The notes: a model not told the origin generated them from the sequence alone. A stretch of 64,000 nt of DNA from Leptospira andrefontaineae (GCF_004770105.1 NZ_RQEY01000001.1:248001-312000); one strand, 5' to 3'. Positions 18,509 through 29,764 are shown, counted from the first letter of the stretch. Numbers and translations are program-made.

Positions 18509-19486
18509 TTAGAAATCTCTCATTCCGAACGAAAGTCCCAAACCAGCAAGTTTAGACTTAAGTTCTGCGAGACCTTGCTCGCTATAATGTTTGGATTTGG
18601 ACATCTCTTCTTCAGATCTCTTAACAAGGTCTCCAACGAAGTCGATTTCCAAACTGCGAAGAACGTTTAGGGAACGTACAGAAAGTTCGAGTTCTTCCAC
18701 GTGTTTGGAAAGGGAAGCTTTCAACTTCTCGTCCGCTTCGTCTAACTCGTCTTCTTCTTCCTCTAATTCTTCTTCGAAGTTGATGAATACTGTAAGGTGT
18801 TCTTTTAGGATTTTAGCCGCTTGAGCAACTGCATCCTCAGGTGAAATGGATCCGTCTGTCCAAACTTCCAGAGTCAGTTTTTCGTAATCGGATCTCTGAG
18901 CCACACGGGTCTCGGAAATTTCGAAAATTACTTTTTGAACTGGAGAGAAGATAGAGTCGATTGGGATAGTTCCAAGAACTTCTATATCCTTCTTCTTATC
19001 TTCTGCTGGAACGTATCCTCTTCCTCTTTGGATTTCCAGATCCAATACAAGGTTCGCGTCTTCATTCAAAGTTGCGATATGTAGATCCGGGTTCATGATC
19101 TCGATGGAAGAATCTACAGCCAGATCTCCGGCTCTGAAATATCCTGCACCTTTCAATTCCAAATGGATAACTTTGCTTTGGTCCTTGTCCTCAGGCTCAT
19201 ATTTAATACGAACTTGTTTGAGGTTTAGGATGATACGAGTAACGTCTTCAGCGACTCCTTCGATATAAGAGAACTCATGGTTCACACCTTCGATACGAAG
19301 AGCGGAAATTGCCGCTCCTTCAATAGAAGACATGAGAGTTCTACGAAGAGAGTTTCCGATCGTGGTCGCAAAACCGCGCTCGAAAGGCTCCGCTACGAAT
19401 TTTCCGTAGTTCGGAGTATTCGCTTCCGTAGTAAATTCGATCTTTTTGGGACGTTTAAATCCTTTGAGTAAACTTTTTAGAGACAC
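18509..19486 (-). CDS. rpoA: DNA-directed RNA polymerase subunit alpha
   Basis: Alpha subunit, which dimerises to nucleate RNA polymerase and contacts promoters and activators through its C-terminal domain. The N-terminal domain has [22 protein letters not shown]; a long acidic linker follows ([17 protein letters not shown], near 240-257); the C-terminal helix-hairpin domain is intact ([20 protein letters not shown]). The start codon is GTG at 19486 with AAGGG seven bases upstream. 325 residues is normal. It lies between rpsD and rplQ, the standard alpha-operon order. Confidence 0.98.
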   Translation of the reverse strand: MSLKSLLKGFKRPKKIEFTTEANTPNYGKFVAEPFERGFATTIGNSLRRTLMSSIEGAAISALRIEGVNHEFSYIEGVAEDVTRIILNLKQVRIKYEPEDKDQSKVIHLELKGAGYFRAGDLAVDSSIEIMNPDLHIATLNEDANLVLDLEIQRGRGYVPAEDKKKDIEVLGTIPIDSIFSPVQKVIFEISETRVAQRSDYEKLTLEVWTDGSISPEDAVAQAAKILKEHLTVFINFEEELEEEEDELDEADEKLKASLSKHVEELELSVRSLNVLRSLEIDFVGDLVKRSEEEMSKSKHYSEQGLAELKSKLAGLGLSFGMRDF

Positions 19487-19508
19487 TTAGAAACCCTTCC
19501 CAATAAAA

Positions 19509-20132
19509 TTACTTGGAGTACAACTCCACGATCACCTGCTCTTTTACTGGAATGTCGACATGATGACGTTCCGGCAAAGACAGAATTTCTCCTGAGAACT
19601 GAATGAAATCAGAAGACACCCAAGAAGGAATATTATTCAGAGACTGAGCCAGTTGGATATTCTGGGTAATAAAACCAGAAGTTCTGAATTTAGGTTTGAT
19701 CTCGATCTTATCGCCTACTTTCAAACGGAAAGATGGAATATCAACTTTCTCGCCATTTACCAGAATATGGTTATGAGCGATGAAGTTTCTCGCCTGACGT
19801 CTAGTCACAGCGAAACCTAAACGATATACAACGTTATCTAATCTTCTTTCTAAAAGTTGGAGAAGAATTTCACCGGTTACACCGTGAGCGTGAGAAGCTT
19901 CTTCGTAAAGGCTACGGAATTGTTTTTCTAAAAGTCCGTAAGCTCTTTTCAACTTCTGCTTTTCACGAAGCTGAGAACCATATTCGGAAATTTTCGGTTT
20001 CCGTTTAGGTTGCATACCAGGAGGTCCCTTTTTATGGAACTTATCTCTATTGAAAGTAAAACTGGATTTGAGGTAAAGGTTAACACCTTCTCTCCTCATT
20101 AGTTTAACGACAGGTCCTCTATATCTTGCCAT
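19509..20132 (-). CDS. rpsD: 30S ribosomal protein S4
   Basis: Primary 16S rRNA-binding protein that nucleates the 30S body. 207 residues, starting MARYRGPVVKLMRREG, with the S4 RNA-binding fold visible in RRLDNVVYRLGFAVTRRQAR and NGEKVDIPSFRLKVGD. The N-terminal zinc-type Cys cluster seen in some S4 proteins is absent, so this is the Cys-free form. The spacing to rpsK is 12 bases. In many bacteria S4 represses the alpha operon through an mRNA pseudoknot; I could not recognise one here. Confidence 0.98.
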   Translation of the reverse strand: MARYRGPVVKLMRREGVNLYLKSSFTFNRDKFHKKGPPGMQPKRKPKISEYGSQLREKQKLKRAYGLLEKQFRSLYEEASHAHGVTGEILLQLLERRLDNVVYRLGFAVTRRQARNFIAHNHILVNGEKVDIPSFRLKVGDKIEIKPKFRTSGFITQNIQLAQSLNNIPSWVSSDFIQFSGEILSLPERHHVDIPVKEQVIVELYSK

Positions 20133-20144
20133 ATTATTCCTACC

Positions 20145-20552
20145 TTAAACCCTTCTTCTTTTACGCGGACGACAGCCGTTATGAGGTAAAGGTGTAACGT
20201 CCTTGATCATTTTAATGGAAAGTCCTCTAGCAACTAAGGAACGGATCGCGGATTCGCGTCCGATACCTGGGCCAGAAACCAGAACATCCACTTCGGCTAA
20301 ACCGGTAGAGTCGATTGCTTTCTCGGCAGCATTTCCCGCTGCGATTTGAGCCGCATACGGAGTAGATTTTTTGGATCCACGGAAACCCATAGCACCAGCG
20401 GTTGACCAAGACAGAGTATTTCCTGCCAAGTCAGTGATGGTGATAATGGTATTGTTAAAAGAAGCGGTGATATAGACCTTTCCGCGAGGAACGACCTTTT
20501 TCTCCTTCTTCTTAACCTTTTTCTCTTTTTTGCCTTTTTTATCTTCAGCCAT
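20145..20552 (-). CDS. rpsK: 30S ribosomal protein S11
   Basis: Platform protein near the mRNA exit site of the small subunit. 135 residues, with a very basic N-terminus ([15 protein letters not shown]) ahead of the conserved core [20 protein letters not shown] and the C-terminus [15 protein letters not shown]. It starts two bases after the rpsM stop. Confidence 0.98.
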   Translation of the reverse strand: MAEDKKGKKEKKVKKKEKKVVPRGKVYITASFNNTIITITDLAGNTLSWSTAGAMGFRGSKKSTPYAAQIAAGNAAEKAIDSTGLAEVDVLVSGPGIGRESAIRSLVARGLSIKMIKDVTPLPHNGCRPRKRRRV

Positions 20553-20554
20553 GA

Positions 20555-20932
20555 TTACTTAGTCACCTTCTTCTTATTGGCAACGGTCTTCTTAACACCC
20601 TTACGAGTACGGGCATTTGTTCTGGTTCTTTGACCGCGAACTGGAAGACCTCTTCTATGACGCAGGCCTCTGTAACATCCGATATCCATCAATCTTTTGA
20701 TATTGAGTTGGTTTTCGGAGCGAAGATCTCCTTCTACCTTGATACTTTCTTCGATCGCTTTTCTGAGAGCAGCTTCTTGAGTGTCAGAAAGATCCTTCAC
20801 TCTGATTGCCTCATCAACGCCCGCTTTAGCGAGAAGTTTGCGAGAAGTGGATCGGCCGATTCCGTAAATATACGTTAGACCAACAACGATTCTTTTTTCT
20901 CTTGGAAGATCGATACCTGCGATACGAGCCAT
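20555..20932 (-). CDS. rpsM: 30S ribosomal protein S13
   Basis: Head protein of the 30S subunit that bridges to the 50S subunit and touches P-site tRNA. 125 residues: [20 protein letters not shown], a helix-two-turn-helix core ([14 protein letters not shown]), then the [20 protein letters not shown] motif and a Lys-rich tail. It starts two bases after rpmJ. Confidence 0.98.
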   Translation of the reverse strand: MARIAGIDLPREKRIVVGLTYIYGIGRSTSRKLLAKAGVDEAIRVKDLSDTQEAALRKAIEESIKVEGDLRSENQLNIKRLMDIGCYRGLRHRRGLPVRGQRTRTNARTRKGVKKTVANKKKVTK

Positions 20933-20934
20933 GA

Positions 20935-21048
20935 TTATGCTTGCCTTTGCTTGTGTTTAGGGTTGGTGCAGATCACTCTGATCACACCTTTTCTTCTGAT
21001 AACTTTGCAGCTAGTGCAGATTTTTTTTACGGAAGTTCTTACTTTCAT
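20935..21048 (-). CDS. rpmJ: 50S ribosomal protein L36 (zinc-ribbon form)
   Basis: A 37-residue gene read directly from the sequence between infA and rpsM: it starts [19 protein letters not shown] and ends NPKHKQRQA. The zinc ligands are complete: CTSC, a third Cys in RVICTN and the His of PKHKQ. This is the Cys-containing L36 paralogue type. It keeps the usual place in the spc/alpha region. Confidence 0.95.
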   Translation of the reverse strand: MKVRTSVKKICTSCKVIRRKGVIRVICTNPKHKQRQA

Positions 21049-21057
21049 AACGTGTTC

Positions 21058-21276
21058 CTATTTTTTGCGGTAGGTAATTCTACCCTTGGTCAAATCGTAA
21101 GGAGAGAGTTCCACGGTGACTTTGTCGCCAGGGAGGATCCTGATATAATGCATTCTCATTTTACCGGAAATATGGGCTAAAACCTTATGACCATTTTCCA
21201 GCTCAACGCGGAACATTGCGTTTGGGAGAGGTTCCAAAACGGTACCGTCCACGGTGATTGCATCTTCTTTCGCCAA
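21058..21276 (-). CDS. infA: Translation initiation factor IF-1
   Basis: Small OB-fold factor that binds the A site of the 30S subunit during initiation. 72 residues, with [40 protein letters not shown] and [20 protein letters not shown], all typical. It follows adk by one base; map, which often separates the two, is absent. Confidence 0.98.
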   Translation of the reverse strand: MAKEDAITVDGTVLEPLPNAMFRVELENGHKVLAHISGKMRMHYIRILPGDKVTVELSPYDLTKGRITYRKK

Positions 21277-21277
21277 G

Positions 21278-21841
21278 TTAAGCTAACTCCTTCTCGATCA
21301 GTTTTGTGACTGTATCCAAGTTCCCTACTCCGTTTACACGGGAGAGATTTCCTTTTGCAGCATAGTAGTCCAATAATGGAAGAGTCTTCTTGTTATAAGT
21401 TTCCAAGCGGCTCTTGATCGTTGTTTCGTTGTCGTCGGAACGACCTTCGATTTCTGCACGTTTCAATAAACGTTCCAGAAGTTCTTGATCCGGAACTTCT
21501 AGATTGATCGCTCTTTTGATTTTCAAACCTTCTGTGCTTAGGATTTTATCCAATGCATCTGCTTGCTCTACGGTTCTTGGAAATCCATCCAATAAGAATC
21601 CGTTTTTGCAATCAGGCTCTACAAGACGATCTTTGATAATGCCAATAACAACTGAATCCGGAACTAAATCTCCGGCATCCATATATCTCTTTGCTTCTAA
21701 TCCCATTTGGGTCCCGTTCTTAACGGCAGCTCTCAGAATATCTCCAGTAGAGATCTGAGGAATTCCCAAAGTATCGCAAAGTATCTTTGCCTGGGTGCCT
21801 TTACCAGCACCCGGAGGGCCCATGAAAATGATGGAATTCAT
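21278..21841 (-). CDS. adk: Adenylate kinase (short-LID form)
   Basis: Catalyses ATP + AMP = 2 ADP. The P-loop [10 protein letters not shown] is at residues 6-15; the AMP-binding region ISTGDILR and the DGFPRT motif follow. At 187 residues it is the short type, lacking the longer zinc-type lid. It lies four bases after secY within the ribosomal cluster, a common location. Confidence 0.97.
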   Translation of the reverse strand: MNSIIFMGPPGAGKGTQAKILCDTLGIPQISTGDILRAAVKNGTQMGLEAKRYMDAGDLVPDSVVIGIIKDRLVEPDCKNGFLLDGFPRTVEQADALDKILSTEGLKIKRAINLEVPDQELLERLLKRAEIEGRSDDNETTIKSRLETYNKKTLPLLDYYAAKGNLSRVNGVGNLDTVTKLIEKELA

Positions 21842-21845
21842 TTTC

Positions 21846-23228
21846 TTAAGACCTTCCTTTGATCTTAGTTTTTTTCAAGAAACCATCATAGTTTCTCATA
21901 AGCAATTGGGACTCTAATTGTTTCAAAGTTTCCAAAGCCACCCCTACCATGATGAGTAGAGAAGTTCCACCGAAAGTGTAAACCAAGGATCCACCACCGG
22001 AGTTCGTTCCTAAATTTAGGAAACGAATAATGATATAAGGAGCTAACGCAAGTCCTGCTAAGAAAACCGCACCAGGAAGAGTGATCCTGTTTAGGACCTT
22101 CTCAATATATTCCTTAGTATGAGAACCTGGACGAATTCCAGGAATGAATCCATTATACTTACGAAGATTCTCCGCAAGTTCTCCCGGATTGAATTGGATC
22201 GCAGTATAAAAATACGCGAAGAACACGATCAATGCGATATATACGAAGAAGTAAAATGCAGCGTGATACCAAGTCTGAGAGAATGGATTCAAATAATCCA
22301 ATAGAAGAACCCAGCCCGCCCAGTTAGGAAGCTCGGATATCTGTTGGATAATCGTTTGAGGAAAAAGTAATAAAGAAGAAGCGAATATGATCGGCATTAC
22401 GCTCGCGCCATTCACTTTAAAAGGAATGCTTTGAGACTTAGCTTGGACCATCTTTCTTCCCACCATTTGTTTTCCGTACTGTAAAGGAACCTTACGGACA
22501 CCTTGAGTAAGAAGAACAGTTAACGCGATGAGTAGAATGAATAAAAGAAGAAGGATGATGATATTCAGTCCGTCTACAAAGTTCTCACGGAACAATTGAG
22601 CTACGGAAACAGGAAGACGTCCTACGATACCTGCAAAGATCAAAAGAGAAATTCCGTTACCGATCCCTCTCTCAGTGATTTGCTCGCCGAGCCAGATCAA
22701 AAGTACTGTTCCAGTAGTAATAGACAATAACGCAATAAAGAAGAACCAAGATTCAACGGAAGAGTGGATCAAACCTGGGTGAAGAGCAGGTGCATTGTCC
22801 GCTCCATAAGACCAACGTTGAGCCAAACGGATCACTGCTAAAGACTGAACTCCACAAAGTAGGATAGTTCCGTATTTAGTATATTGGCTGATCTTCTTGC
22901 GACCTTCATCTCCTTCTTTTTGGAGTTTTTGTAAAGAAGGAACAAGAACCATCACTAACTGCATAATGATGGAAGAAGAAATATAAGGCATGATACCTAA
23001 CGCGAAAATGGAGAAGTTCAGAAGAGCTCCTCCCGCGAACATATCGAACATTCCTACAAGGCCCTCGGCTGCATTTGCATCCAAAGCGATTGCGGAAACT
23101 ACTTTAGGATCGATACCAGGAATAGTAATATGAGTCCCAAGACGGAAGAGTAAGAGCATGCCAAGAGTAAAGAACACCTTGTTTCTCAACTCTGGGATTT
23201 TGAAGATATTTGCGATCGAAGTCAGCAT
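21846..23228 (-). CDS. secY: Preprotein translocase subunit SecY
   Basis: Channel-forming subunit of the SecYEG translocon. 460 residues with ten predicted membrane segments. Family motifs include [13 protein letters not shown] near the N-terminus, [17 protein letters not shown] in the middle, and the [20 protein letters not shown] loop followed by NYDGFLKK at the end. It is set off from rplO by 130 bases containing a hairpin, unlike the tight spacing elsewhere in the cluster, so it may have its own control. Confidence 0.98.
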   Translation of the reverse strand: MLTSIANIFKIPELRNKVFFTLGMLLLFRLGTHITIPGIDPKVVSAIALDANAAEGLVGMFDMFAGGALLNFSIFALGIMPYISSSIIMQLVMVLVPSLQKLQKEGDEGRKKISQYTKYGTILLCGVQSLAVIRLAQRWSYGADNAPALHPGLIHSSVESWFFFIALLSITTGTVLLIWLGEQITERGIGNGISLLIFAGIVGRLPVSVAQLFRENFVDGLNIIILLLLFILLIALTVLLTQGVRKVPLQYGKQMVGRKMVQAKSQSIPFKVNGASVMPIIFASSLLLFPQTIIQQISELPNWAGWVLLLDYLNPFSQTWYHAAFYFFVYIALIVFFAYFYTAIQFNPGELAENLRKYNGFIPGIRPGSHTKEYIEKVLNRITLPGAVFLAGLALAPYIIIRFLNLGTNSGGGSLVYTFGGTSLLIMVGVALETLKQLESQLLMRNYDGFLKKTKIKGRS

Positions 23229-23277
23229 ATTGCTTTGTTCTCTTTCCTTATTTCCTGGTCATTCCCCTTTCGGGCAA

Positions 23278-23308
23278 AAGGGACTCAAAGGTTTACCCCG
23301 AGTCCCTT
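23278..23308 (-). terminator. Hairpin between rplO and secY, possible attenuator
   Basis: Perfect 9-base arms AAGGGACTC (23278-23286) and GAGTCCCTT (23300-23308) with a 13-base loop. On the minus strand the stem is followed by TTGCCCG, a very short T run. Because secY, adk and the alpha genes lie downstream, this is more likely a partial terminator or attenuator than an end point. The same arms occur in the rpsG terminator. Confidence 0.55.
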
Positions 23309-23358
23309 CTTAAACATTAAAGATTCGTTTCAGACAAACAGTCGAAAAACGGCTCGGA

Positions 23359-23883
23359 TTAAGCTTCTTTAGAAGCCAATTCTGAACGAAGTTTTACGGA
23401 ACCGCCTGCTTTCTCTATCTTTGCCTTGGCAGAAGCGGAAAAACCATCCGCTACTATATGAACCGCTTTTGTGATCTCACCGGTTCCCAAAATCTTGAAA
23501 AGAGTGCCCTCATTATCAAGAATCTTCGATTCAACCATAATTTTGGCATCTATGTTGCCGGTCAACCCGCTTTTCTCTATGTCTCTCAAGTTGACTGGGA
23601 AGAAATCCTTATGAAATATGGAAGTGAATCCACGCTTAGGAAGTCTTCTGTGGATAGGCATCTGCCCACCTTCGAATCCTCTACGAACAGTATTACGAGC
23701 GTATTGTCCCTTAGAACCACGTCCTCCCGTTTTACCGGTTTTGGAACCGATACCACGACCTAAACGTTTTTTGTTCTTAGTAGAACCAGCTGGAACAGGA
23801 ATGATATTTCCTGCCGGCTTATCTCCCTTTTCAGTACGTTCTTTTCCGAACGCTAGGGCAGCCTTAATTCTTTCTTTACTCAT
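23359..23883 (-). CDS. rplO: 50S ribosomal protein L15
   Basis: Large-subunit assembly protein. The core motifs are [19 protein letters not shown] and [20 protein letters not shown], followed by the C-terminal globular part. The 174 residues include about 25 extra at the N-terminus before [15 protein letters not shown], compared with typical L15. It is followed by an unusually long 130-base gap before secY. Confidence 0.98.
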   Translation of the reverse strand: MSKERIKAALAFGKERTEKGDKPAGNIIPVPAGSTKNKKRLGRGIGSKTGKTGGRGSKGQYARNTVRRGFEGGQMPIHRRLPKRGFTSIFHKDFFPVNLRDIEKSGLTGNIDAKIMVESKILDNEGTLFKILGTGEITKAVHIVADGFSASAKAKIEKAGGSVKLRSELASKEA

Positions 23884-23896
23884 TTCCCTTACCTAA

Positions 23897-24076
23897 TTAC
23901 GCCTTTTCGACTCGGACCAGGTGTTGAACGTCATAGATCATTCCTTTCACCTGCGGAGTTAGAGTATGTTTTCTTTGTTGTCCGGTTCTACGGAGTCCCA
24001 AAGCAGCCAGAGTTAGCTTCTGGCCTTTTTTAATCCCGATATTACTTTTGATCTGAGTAACGATTACGGTTTCCAT
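23897..24076 (-). CDS. rpmD: 50S ribosomal protein L30
   Basis: A 59-residue gene read directly from the sequence between rpsE and rplO: it starts [20 protein letters not shown] and continues with [16 protein letters not shown] and a [15 protein letters not shown] end. The length and the 'LGLRR' core match bacterial L30. It lies five bases after rpsE. Confidence 0.95.
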   Translation of the reverse strand: METVIVTQIKSNIGIKKGQKLTLAALGLRRTGQQRKHTLTPQVKGMIYDVQHLVRVEKA

Positions 24077-24081
24077 GTTTA

Positions 24082-24597
24082 TTATCCTACGTCGTTTCCG
24101 AAAAGACGAGCCAGAGTGATCCCTCTTTTACGAGCTGCTAATACAGGAGTCTCCAATTGTTGAAGAGCGTCCAGGGTCGCCTTTACGATATTTACTGGAT
24201 TCGAAGAACCCCAAGATTTGCTAAGAATATCTTGGATCCCAACTTTCTCCACTACAGAACGAACGGATCCACCAGCGATGATTCCAGTTCCCGCAGTAGA
24301 CGGTTTCAGGATCACTCTTGCCGATTTGAATTTTCCGATCACTTCGTGAGGAATGGTATGTCCTCTGAATTGGATTTTCACCAAATTCTTCTTAGCGGAC
24401 TCGATGGATTTACGGATCGCATCAGGAACTTCGTTCGCTTTACCGAATCCAATCCCTACTTTACCTTTTGCATCTCCAACTACTGTTAGAGCGTTAAAGG
24501 AGAAACGACGTCCACCTTTTACAACTTTAGCAACGCGATCGATCTTTACGACCTTCTCGTTAAACTCTTTCTGTTCTTGATCTTGTTCGTACGCCAT
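24082..24597 (-). CDS. rpsE: 30S ribosomal protein S5
   Basis: Small-subunit protein important for accuracy and mRNA unwinding. 171 residues. The N-terminal double-stranded-RNA-type domain has [19 protein letters not shown] and [17 protein letters not shown]. The C-terminal half has the typical [20 protein letters not shown]. It starts two bases after rplR. Confidence 0.98.
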   Translation of the reverse strand: MAYEQDQEQKEFNEKVVKIDRVAKVVKGGRRFSFNALTVVGDAKGKVGIGFGKANEVPDAIRKSIESAKKNLVKIQFRGHTIPHEVIGKFKSARVILKPSTAGTGIIAGGSVRSVVEKVGIQDILSKSWGSSNPVNIVKATLDALQQLETPVLAARKRGITLARLFGNDVG

Positions 24598-24599
24598 TA

Positions 24600-24962
24600 T
24601 TAGAACTCCAGTCCAGCTTCTCTAGCTGCGTCCGCGAAAGCCGCGATTCTTCCATGGTAGATCATTCCGGAACGATCCAGCATAACTACCTTCACACCTT
24701 TAGAAGCGGCCTTTTCCCCGATCGCTTTTCCCAAAGCCTTAGCAGCTTCTACATCTTTGCGACTTTTACCTGCAAAGGTTGCTTCTAAAGTAGAAGCAGC
24801 TACCAAAGTTGTTCCTTGGATATCATCCACGATCTGGCAGGAAAGATAACGATTGGATTTGTTGAAAACCAATCTAGGGCGAGAGCTGGATTGTCTCAGT
24901 TTGAATCTGGAACGCTCTGCTCTTCTGCGTTTGGCTGCGATTTTTTTCAGTTTATTAATCAT
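24600..24962 (-). CDS. rplR: 50S ribosomal protein L18
   Basis: Binds 5S rRNA in the central protuberance. The ATG at 24962 ([20 protein letters not shown]) gives 120 residues, the normal size, and lies four bases after the rplF stop. The frame continues open for 38 codons into rplF, but that extension is the shadow of rplF. Conserved parts include [20 protein letters not shown] and the C-terminal [17 protein letters not shown]. Confidence 0.97.
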   Translation of the reverse strand: MINKLKKIAAKRRRAERSRFKLRQSSSRPRLVFNKSNRYLSCQIVDDIQGTTLVAASTLEATFAGKSRKDVEAAKALGKAIGEKAASKGVKVVMLDRSGMIYHGRIAAFADAAREAGLEF

Positions 24963-24966
24963 GGCC

Positions 24967-25506
24967 TTACTTCTTACCGGTTTTTCCGGCCTTTCTCTTG
25001 ATAAATTCGTCGTTGTACTTGATCCCTTTACCTTTATAAGGCTCAGGAGGTCTCTTAGAACGGATATCCGCTGCAACTTGTCCGACTAGTTGTTTGTCGA
25101 TCCCGGAAATTTTGATCTTCACTTGTTCAATGACTTCGATCTTAATTCCTTTAGGAGCTTTATAAACAACCTCGTGGGAATATCCAAGGTTCATCACTAG
25201 ATCTTCACCGCGCTTAGCTGCACGATAACCAACCCCTGTGATCTCCAGGTTTTTTTCCCAACCAGCGGTCACACCCTTTACGCTATTCATAAGAAGAGCG
25301 CGGGTCAATCCGTGAAGAGCTACAACGTTTTGCTCTTCGCTGGATCTTTCTAATTTTACAGTTCCGCCCTCGTTTTTCAGAGAGATCCCCGCAAAAATAG
25401 GAGTTTGTAACTCGCCTAGAGGACCTTTCACTTTAATTACGGTGCTGTCCTGTTTTACTTCCACTTTTTCCGGAAGTTTGATTTCTGCTTTTCCAATCCT
25501 GGACAT
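24967..25506 (-). CDS. rplF: 50S ribosomal protein L6
   Basis: Binds 23S rRNA near the factor-binding sarcin-ricin region. 179 residues with two homologous domains. It starts [17 protein letters not shown], and the second domain holds [13 protein letters not shown] [17 protein letters not shown]. The C-terminal motif [13 protein letters not shown] is intact. Confidence 0.98.
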   Translation of the reverse strand: MSRIGKAEIKLPEKVEVKQDSTVIKVKGPLGELQTPIFAGISLKNEGGTVKLERSSEEQNVVALHGLTRALLMNSVKGVTAGWEKNLEITGVGYRAAKRGEDLVMNLGYSHEVVYKAPKGIKIEVIEQVKIKISGIDKQLVGQVAADIRSKRPPEPYKGKGIKYNDEFIKRKAGKTGKK

Positions 25507-25531
25507 AGGTCTTTATAAGTTTCCGTTACTC

Positions 25532-25930
25532 TTAAGAGAGTTTACAGATAACCTCTCCTCCTACGCGTAATTTCCGAGCTTTTTTGCCGGTCATAACTCC
25601 CTTGGAAGTGGAGAGAATCATAGTTCCCATATTGTTTTTATACGGGCGGATCTCTTCGCTTTTCATGTAAACTCTACGACCTGGTTTAGATACACGAACT
25701 AACTCGCGGATCACTGGTCTTTTGGTTACATCGTATTTCAAAGCAACTTTGAAATCTTCGAAACTTCCGTTAGTCACCGGCTCATAGCCGTTGATAAATC
25801 CTTCTTCTTTCAATAATTCCAGAATAGAACGTTTGATCTTACTTCCTGGAATCACACAACTTTCATGTTTCGCACGACCAGCATTACGAATGCGGGTCAG
25901 CATATCACCGATTGGATCAGATAAACTCAT
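25532..25930 (-). CDS. rpsH: 30S ribosomal protein S8
   Basis: Central-domain 16S rRNA-binding protein; in some bacteria it also represses the spc operon. 132 residues, [20 protein letters not shown], with the C-terminal [20 protein letters not shown]. It lies 13 bases after rpsN. Confidence 0.98.
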   Translation of the reverse strand: MSLSDPIGDMLTRIRNAGRAKHESCVIPGSKIKRSILELLKEEGFINGYEPVTNGSFEDFKVALKYDVTKRPVIRELVRVSKPGRRVYMKSEEIRPYKNNMGTMILSTSKGVMTGKKARKLRVGGEVICKLS

Positions 25931-25943
25931 TATAATGTCCTCC

Positions 25944-26129
25944 TTACCAAGATGCCTTAACTACGCCCGGAATTTGAGCTTGGCTAGCAAGCTTCCGGAA
26001 GCAAATTCTGCACATGTCGAATCTTCTTAGGTAACCGCGAGGGCGTCCGCAAAGTGGGCAACGGTTGTGAACCCTTACTTTGAATTTCTTTTTTTTCTTA
26101 TGTCTTTCGATTAAAGAGGTCTTAGCCAT
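25944..26129 (-). CDS. rpsN: 30S ribosomal protein S14, zinc-binding type
   Basis: 61-residue form with two Cys pairs, [20 protein letters not shown], that bind one zinc ion, in place of the longer ~100-residue zinc-free form. It starts [20 protein letters not shown] and sits between rplE and rpsH, its standard location. Confidence 0.97.
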   Translation of the reverse strand: MAKTSLIERHKKKKKFKVRVHNRCPLCGRPRGYLRRFDMCRICFRKLASQAQIPGVVKASW

Positions 26130-26142
26130 GATTGCGGGCTCC

Positions 26143-26694
26143 TTATCTCAGGTTCCGGAACGGCATACCGAAAGCAGCGAGAAGGCTATAAGCTTCTGCG
26201 TCTACCTTGGTGTTCGTTACGAAGGTCAGGTTCATTCCGTAGAGAGTGTTGATCTTATCCACTTTGATCTCTGGGAAAATGATTTGTTCTTTGATGCTGA
26301 AGTTGTAGTTTCCGCGTCCGTCGAAACCTTTCTCGGAAACTCCTTTAAAGTCACGCACCCTTGGAAGAGCCACGTTCACCAAACGATCTAGAAACTCATA
26401 CATATAGTTTCCACGTAGGGTAACTGTGGTACCGAGGCTCATACCTTCGCGGAGTTTGAATCCCGCGATGGATTTTTTAGCCTTGGTCTTAACCGGGCGT
26501 TGTCCGGTGATCAATGCGAGTTCTTCTACTGCCGCTTCCAATGCTTTAGGGTTAGTATGAGCCTCACCCATTCCCACGTTCAGAACGATTTTTTCCAAAC
26601 GAGGAACTTGCATTATGGACTTGAAGTTAAATTGTTTCTGAAGAGCGGGAACGATTTCCTTCCCGTATTTATCTCTTAATCTAGCTGCTGCCAT
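26143..26694 (-). CDS. rplE: 50S ribosomal protein L5
   Basis: 5S rRNA-binding protein of the central protuberance. 183 residues. Conserved segments include [40 protein letters not shown] and the C-terminal [17 protein letters not shown]. The spacing to rplX is three bases. Confidence 0.98.
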   Translation of the reverse strand: MAAARLRDKYGKEIVPALQKQFNFKSIMQVPRLEKIVLNVGMGEAHTNPKALEAAVEELALITGQRPVKTKAKKSIAGFKLREGMSLGTTVTLRGNYMYEFLDRLVNVALPRVRDFKGVSEKGFDGRGNYNFSIKEQIIFPEIKVDKINTLYGMNLTFVTNTKVDAEAYSLLAAFGMPFRNLR

Positions 26695-26697
26695 GAC

Positions 26698-27051
26698 TTA
26701 GATCTCTTTCCCTTCCGGCTTAGAAACGCGGACTTTTTTACCTTTATTCTCTTGGTAGCCCACACGAACTCCCTTCTTCTTTTTGGAATCGTAGAACATT
26801 ACGTTGGAAATGTGCATTGGAGCTTCCACTTCTACGATACCACCTTGAGGGTTTTCTTGGGTAGGTCTTAAGAAACGTTTACGTTTGTTCAGTCCTTCTA
26901 CTACTACACGATCCCTTTTCTTATCGATTACTAGGATCTTGCCTTTTTTTCCCTTCTCTTTTCCTGCGATAACGATTACTTCGTCATCTTTGTGAAGGCG
27001 AACGGATTTGAATTTTGTATATTCGGATCCCCGATACGTCAGCTTAGACAT
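26698..27051 (-). CDS. rplX: 50S ribosomal protein L24
   Basis: Assembly initiator of the large subunit with a KOW motif ([20 protein letters not shown]) followed by [20 protein letters not shown]. 117 residues. Its ATG overlaps the rplN stop codon by one base (TAATG), which suggests translational coupling. Confidence 0.97.
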   Translation of the reverse strand: MSKLTYRGSEYTKFKSVRLHKDDEVIVIAGKEKGKKGKILVIDKKRDRVVVEGLNKRKRFLRPTQENPQGGIVEVEAPMHISNVMFYDSKKKKGVRVGYQENKGKKVRVSKPEGKEI

Positions 27052-27443
27052 TATAAAACCTCCGGCGCTAGGGAGATGATCTTAGCGTATTTTTTATCGC
27101 GAAGTTCGCGAGCTACTGGCCCGAAAATACGGGTCCCTTTCGGGTTTCCTTTGTCGTCGATAATTGCGACTGCGTTATCATCGAAACGAATATAAGAACC
27201 ATCTGGACGACGGATTTCTTTTTTAGTTCTAACAACAACTGCGCGTTGAACGGCCTTGTTATGGACCTTTTTCCCCGTGGAATCTTTTAACCCATAAGCA
27301 GGTTGTGCGTCTTTAACGGCGACGATGATCTCGTCTCCTACGGAGGCGTAACGTTTTTTAGAGCCTCCTAAGACTTTAATACACATAACTCTTTTTATTC
27401 CGGAGTTATCGGCGACTTGGAGGATGGTTTCCTGTTGGATCAT
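27051..27443 (-). CDS. rplN: 50S ribosomal protein L14
   Basis: Intersubunit protein. [20 protein letters not shown] is the canonical start, and [15 protein letters not shown] and [20 protein letters not shown] are intact. At 130 residues it is several residues longer than the usual 122-124, through a short insertion near [13 protein letters not shown]. It overlaps rplX by one base. Confidence 0.98.
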   Translation of the reverse strand: MIQQETILQVADNSGIKRVMCIKVLGGSKKRYASVGDEIIVAVKDAQPAYGLKDSTGKKVHNKAVQRAVVVRTKKEIRRPDGSYIRFDDNAVAIIDDKGNPKGTRIFGPVARELRDKKYAKIISLAPEVL

Positions 27444-27444
27444 C

Positions 27445-27714
27445 TTACTTTGCCTTTTCTACGATCTTAAATAGACGGTGACGCTTTTCACGGGATAGAG
27501 GTCTGGTTTCAATCGCCAGGATTCTATCACCTACTTGGCACTCATTTCTTTCGTCATGAACCTTCATTTTAACGGTTCTACGAACGATCTTCTTAAACTT
27601 AGGGTGAGTCTTACGAGCTTCTACTAACATCACTAAGGTTTTATCCATAGCGGTGCTCACGACTTTACCTTCGCTAAGAAGTGATTTTTTTATATGCTTC
27701 TTTGCAGTTTCCAT
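27445..27714 (-). CDS. rpsQ: 30S ribosomal protein S17
   Basis: OB-fold 16S rRNA-binding protein. 89 residues: [40 protein letters not shown] and [17 protein letters not shown] are all family-typical. It follows rpmC by two bases. Confidence 0.97.
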   Translation of the reverse strand: METAKKHIKKSLLSEGKVVSTAMDKTLVMLVEARKTHPKFKKIVRRTVKMKVHDERNECQVGDRILAIETRPLSREKRHRLFKIVEKAK

Positions 27715-27716
27715 AA

Positions 27717-28019
27717 TCAGTTCGTTCCTTTAGCTACTTTCTTAGCAGAAGCGTTAGCTTTTGCCAAAGCCTGTACCTTACGAGTAGCTCTTGAATAACG
27801 TCTAGCTTTAGTAGTGCCAGACTTCGCAGCCAACTCTCTGTTCTTTTGGATGGTTAGAAGGCGCGCGATTTTTTTCTTCGCGTTAGTAATCACCTTCGGG
27901 TTTTCCAAAGAACGAGCAACTCCGTATTGGAAACGTGCTGTACGAATGATTTTGTAAGCATCTTCCAATTGTGCTAAAATTTCTGCGTCTTTCAACTCTG
28001 CGAGTTTGATCTTTTTCAC
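27717..28019 (-). CDS. rpmC: 50S ribosomal protein L29 with basic C-terminal extension
   Basis: L29 borders the exit tunnel and docks trigger factor and SRP. The core is present as a two-helix hairpin ([20 protein letters not shown] and [20 protein letters not shown]). The protein is 100 residues against roughly 60-70 elsewhere, because of a tail of about 30 Ala-, Lys- and Arg-rich residues ([20 protein letters not shown]). It overlaps the rplP stop by four bases (ATGA type). Confidence 0.95.
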   Translation of the reverse strand: MKKIKLAELKDAEILAQLEDAYKIIRTARFQYGVARSLENPKVITNAKKKIARLLTIQKNRELAAKSGTTKARRYSRATRKVQALAKANASAKKVAKGTN

Positions 28020-28429
28020 AGCGTAGACCTCTTCACGAATTCAGTTTGAACAGGCAGTTTATAAGCAGCCAGATCCAAAGCTTTTTTAGCGGTCGCTTCA
28101 TCGATTCCGCTCATTTCGAATAAAACTCTACCAGGTCTGATCTCTGCGATCCAGAACTCAGGATTACCTTTACCTTTACCCATACGAGTTTCCGCTGGTT
28201 TTTTAGTAATAGGTAGATGAGGGAAGATCCTAATCCAAAGTTTCCCGCCTCTTTTTACCTGACGGTTGATAGTGATCCTTGCCGCTTCGATCTGTCTTGC
28301 AGTCAAACGTCCGGAAGTAACGGCTTTAAGACCGAACTCTCCGAAGGACACTTTGGAACCACGCTCGTCGTTTCCTTTCAAGCGGCCCCTTTGTCTTTTT
28401 CTGAACTTAACTCTTTTAGGTGATAACAT
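28016..28429 (-). CDS. rplP: 50S ribosomal protein L16
   Basis: Large-subunit protein near the A-site tRNA elbow. 137 residues: [40 protein letters not shown] and [20 protein letters not shown] match the family end to end. It starts 30 bases after rpsC and overlaps rpmC by four bases. Confidence 0.98.
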   Translation of the reverse strand: MLSPKRVKFRKRQRGRLKGNDERGSKVSFGEFGLKAVTSGRLTARQIEAARITINRQVKRGGKLWIRIFPHLPITKKPAETRMGKGKGNPEFWIAEIRPGRVLFEMSGIDEATAKKALDLAAYKLPVQTEFVKRSTL

Positions 28430-28459
28430 CGTTTTTTACCTTTGGATCATCAGAGACGA

Positions 28460-29137
28460 TCAGTTGGTCCTTCTTTTAACGGCGTATTTATCTTCTTCGG
28501 ACTCTTCTTTACTGTTGATGAAGTCTCCAGTGTAAGTCCAAACTTTCACTCCGATTTGTCCGAAAGTGGTGCTTGCCTCACGGAATCCTAGATCGATTTT
28601 CGCTCTAAGGGTATGAAGAGGAATTCTTCCTTCACGATAACCTTCGCGACGAGCCATGTCCGCTCCGTTCAAACGTCCGGAGATAAGGATCTTAATTCCT
28701 TCTACTCCACCTCTCATCGCACGACGAAGTTCTTGTTTCATCACGCGACGGAACGGTTGACGCTCTTGGATTTGGATCGCGATAGACTCAGCGATACATT
28801 GTGCGATAGTCTCAGGCTTCTTAACTTCGATAATGTTAAGATTAAGAGGTTTTTCGGTCATAGTCTTAAGGACTTTTTTAACGGCTTCGATATTCGCTCC
28901 GTTTTTACCGATTACCACACCCGGTTTAGCAGTGTGAAGGTTAACGTTGATCTTCTCAGGGAAACGCTCCACAACAACTTTTACAACGCCTGCTTCTTTA
29001 AAGCGGCCTTGGATAAATCTACGAATTCTAATATCTTCGTGCAGGTTCTTTTTGTAGTCGGCTTGCGAGAACCAAATAGAATCCCATCCGCGGGTAATTC
29101 CGATACGAAGTCCGATTGGGTTAACTTTCTGTCCCAT
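28460..29137 (-). CDS. rpsC: 30S ribosomal protein S3
   Basis: Head protein at the mRNA entry channel. 225 residues. It has [20 protein letters not shown], a KH domain ([20 protein letters not shown]) and the C-terminal domain with [20 protein letters not shown]. It lies 11 bases after rplV. Confidence 0.98.
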   Translation of the reverse strand: MGQKVNPIGLRIGITRGWDSIWFSQADYKKNLHEDIRIRRFIQGRFKEAGVVKVVVERFPEKINVNLHTAKPGVVIGKNGANIEAVKKVLKTMTEKPLNLNIIEVKKPETIAQCIAESIAIQIQERQPFRRVMKQELRRAMRGGVEGIKILISGRLNGADMARREGYREGRIPLHTLRAKIDLGFREASTTFGQIGVKVWTYTGDFINSKEESEEDKYAVKRRTN

Positions 29138-29148
29138 GATTTCCCCTA

Positions 29149-29759
<611 letters not shown>

Positions 29760-29764
29760 GATGA

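Noticed and set aside
24963..25076. 38-codon N-terminal extension of L18
   Set aside because: It overlaps rplF in another frame and gives an L18 far longer than the family; ATG 24962 fits the operon spacing and the normal size.
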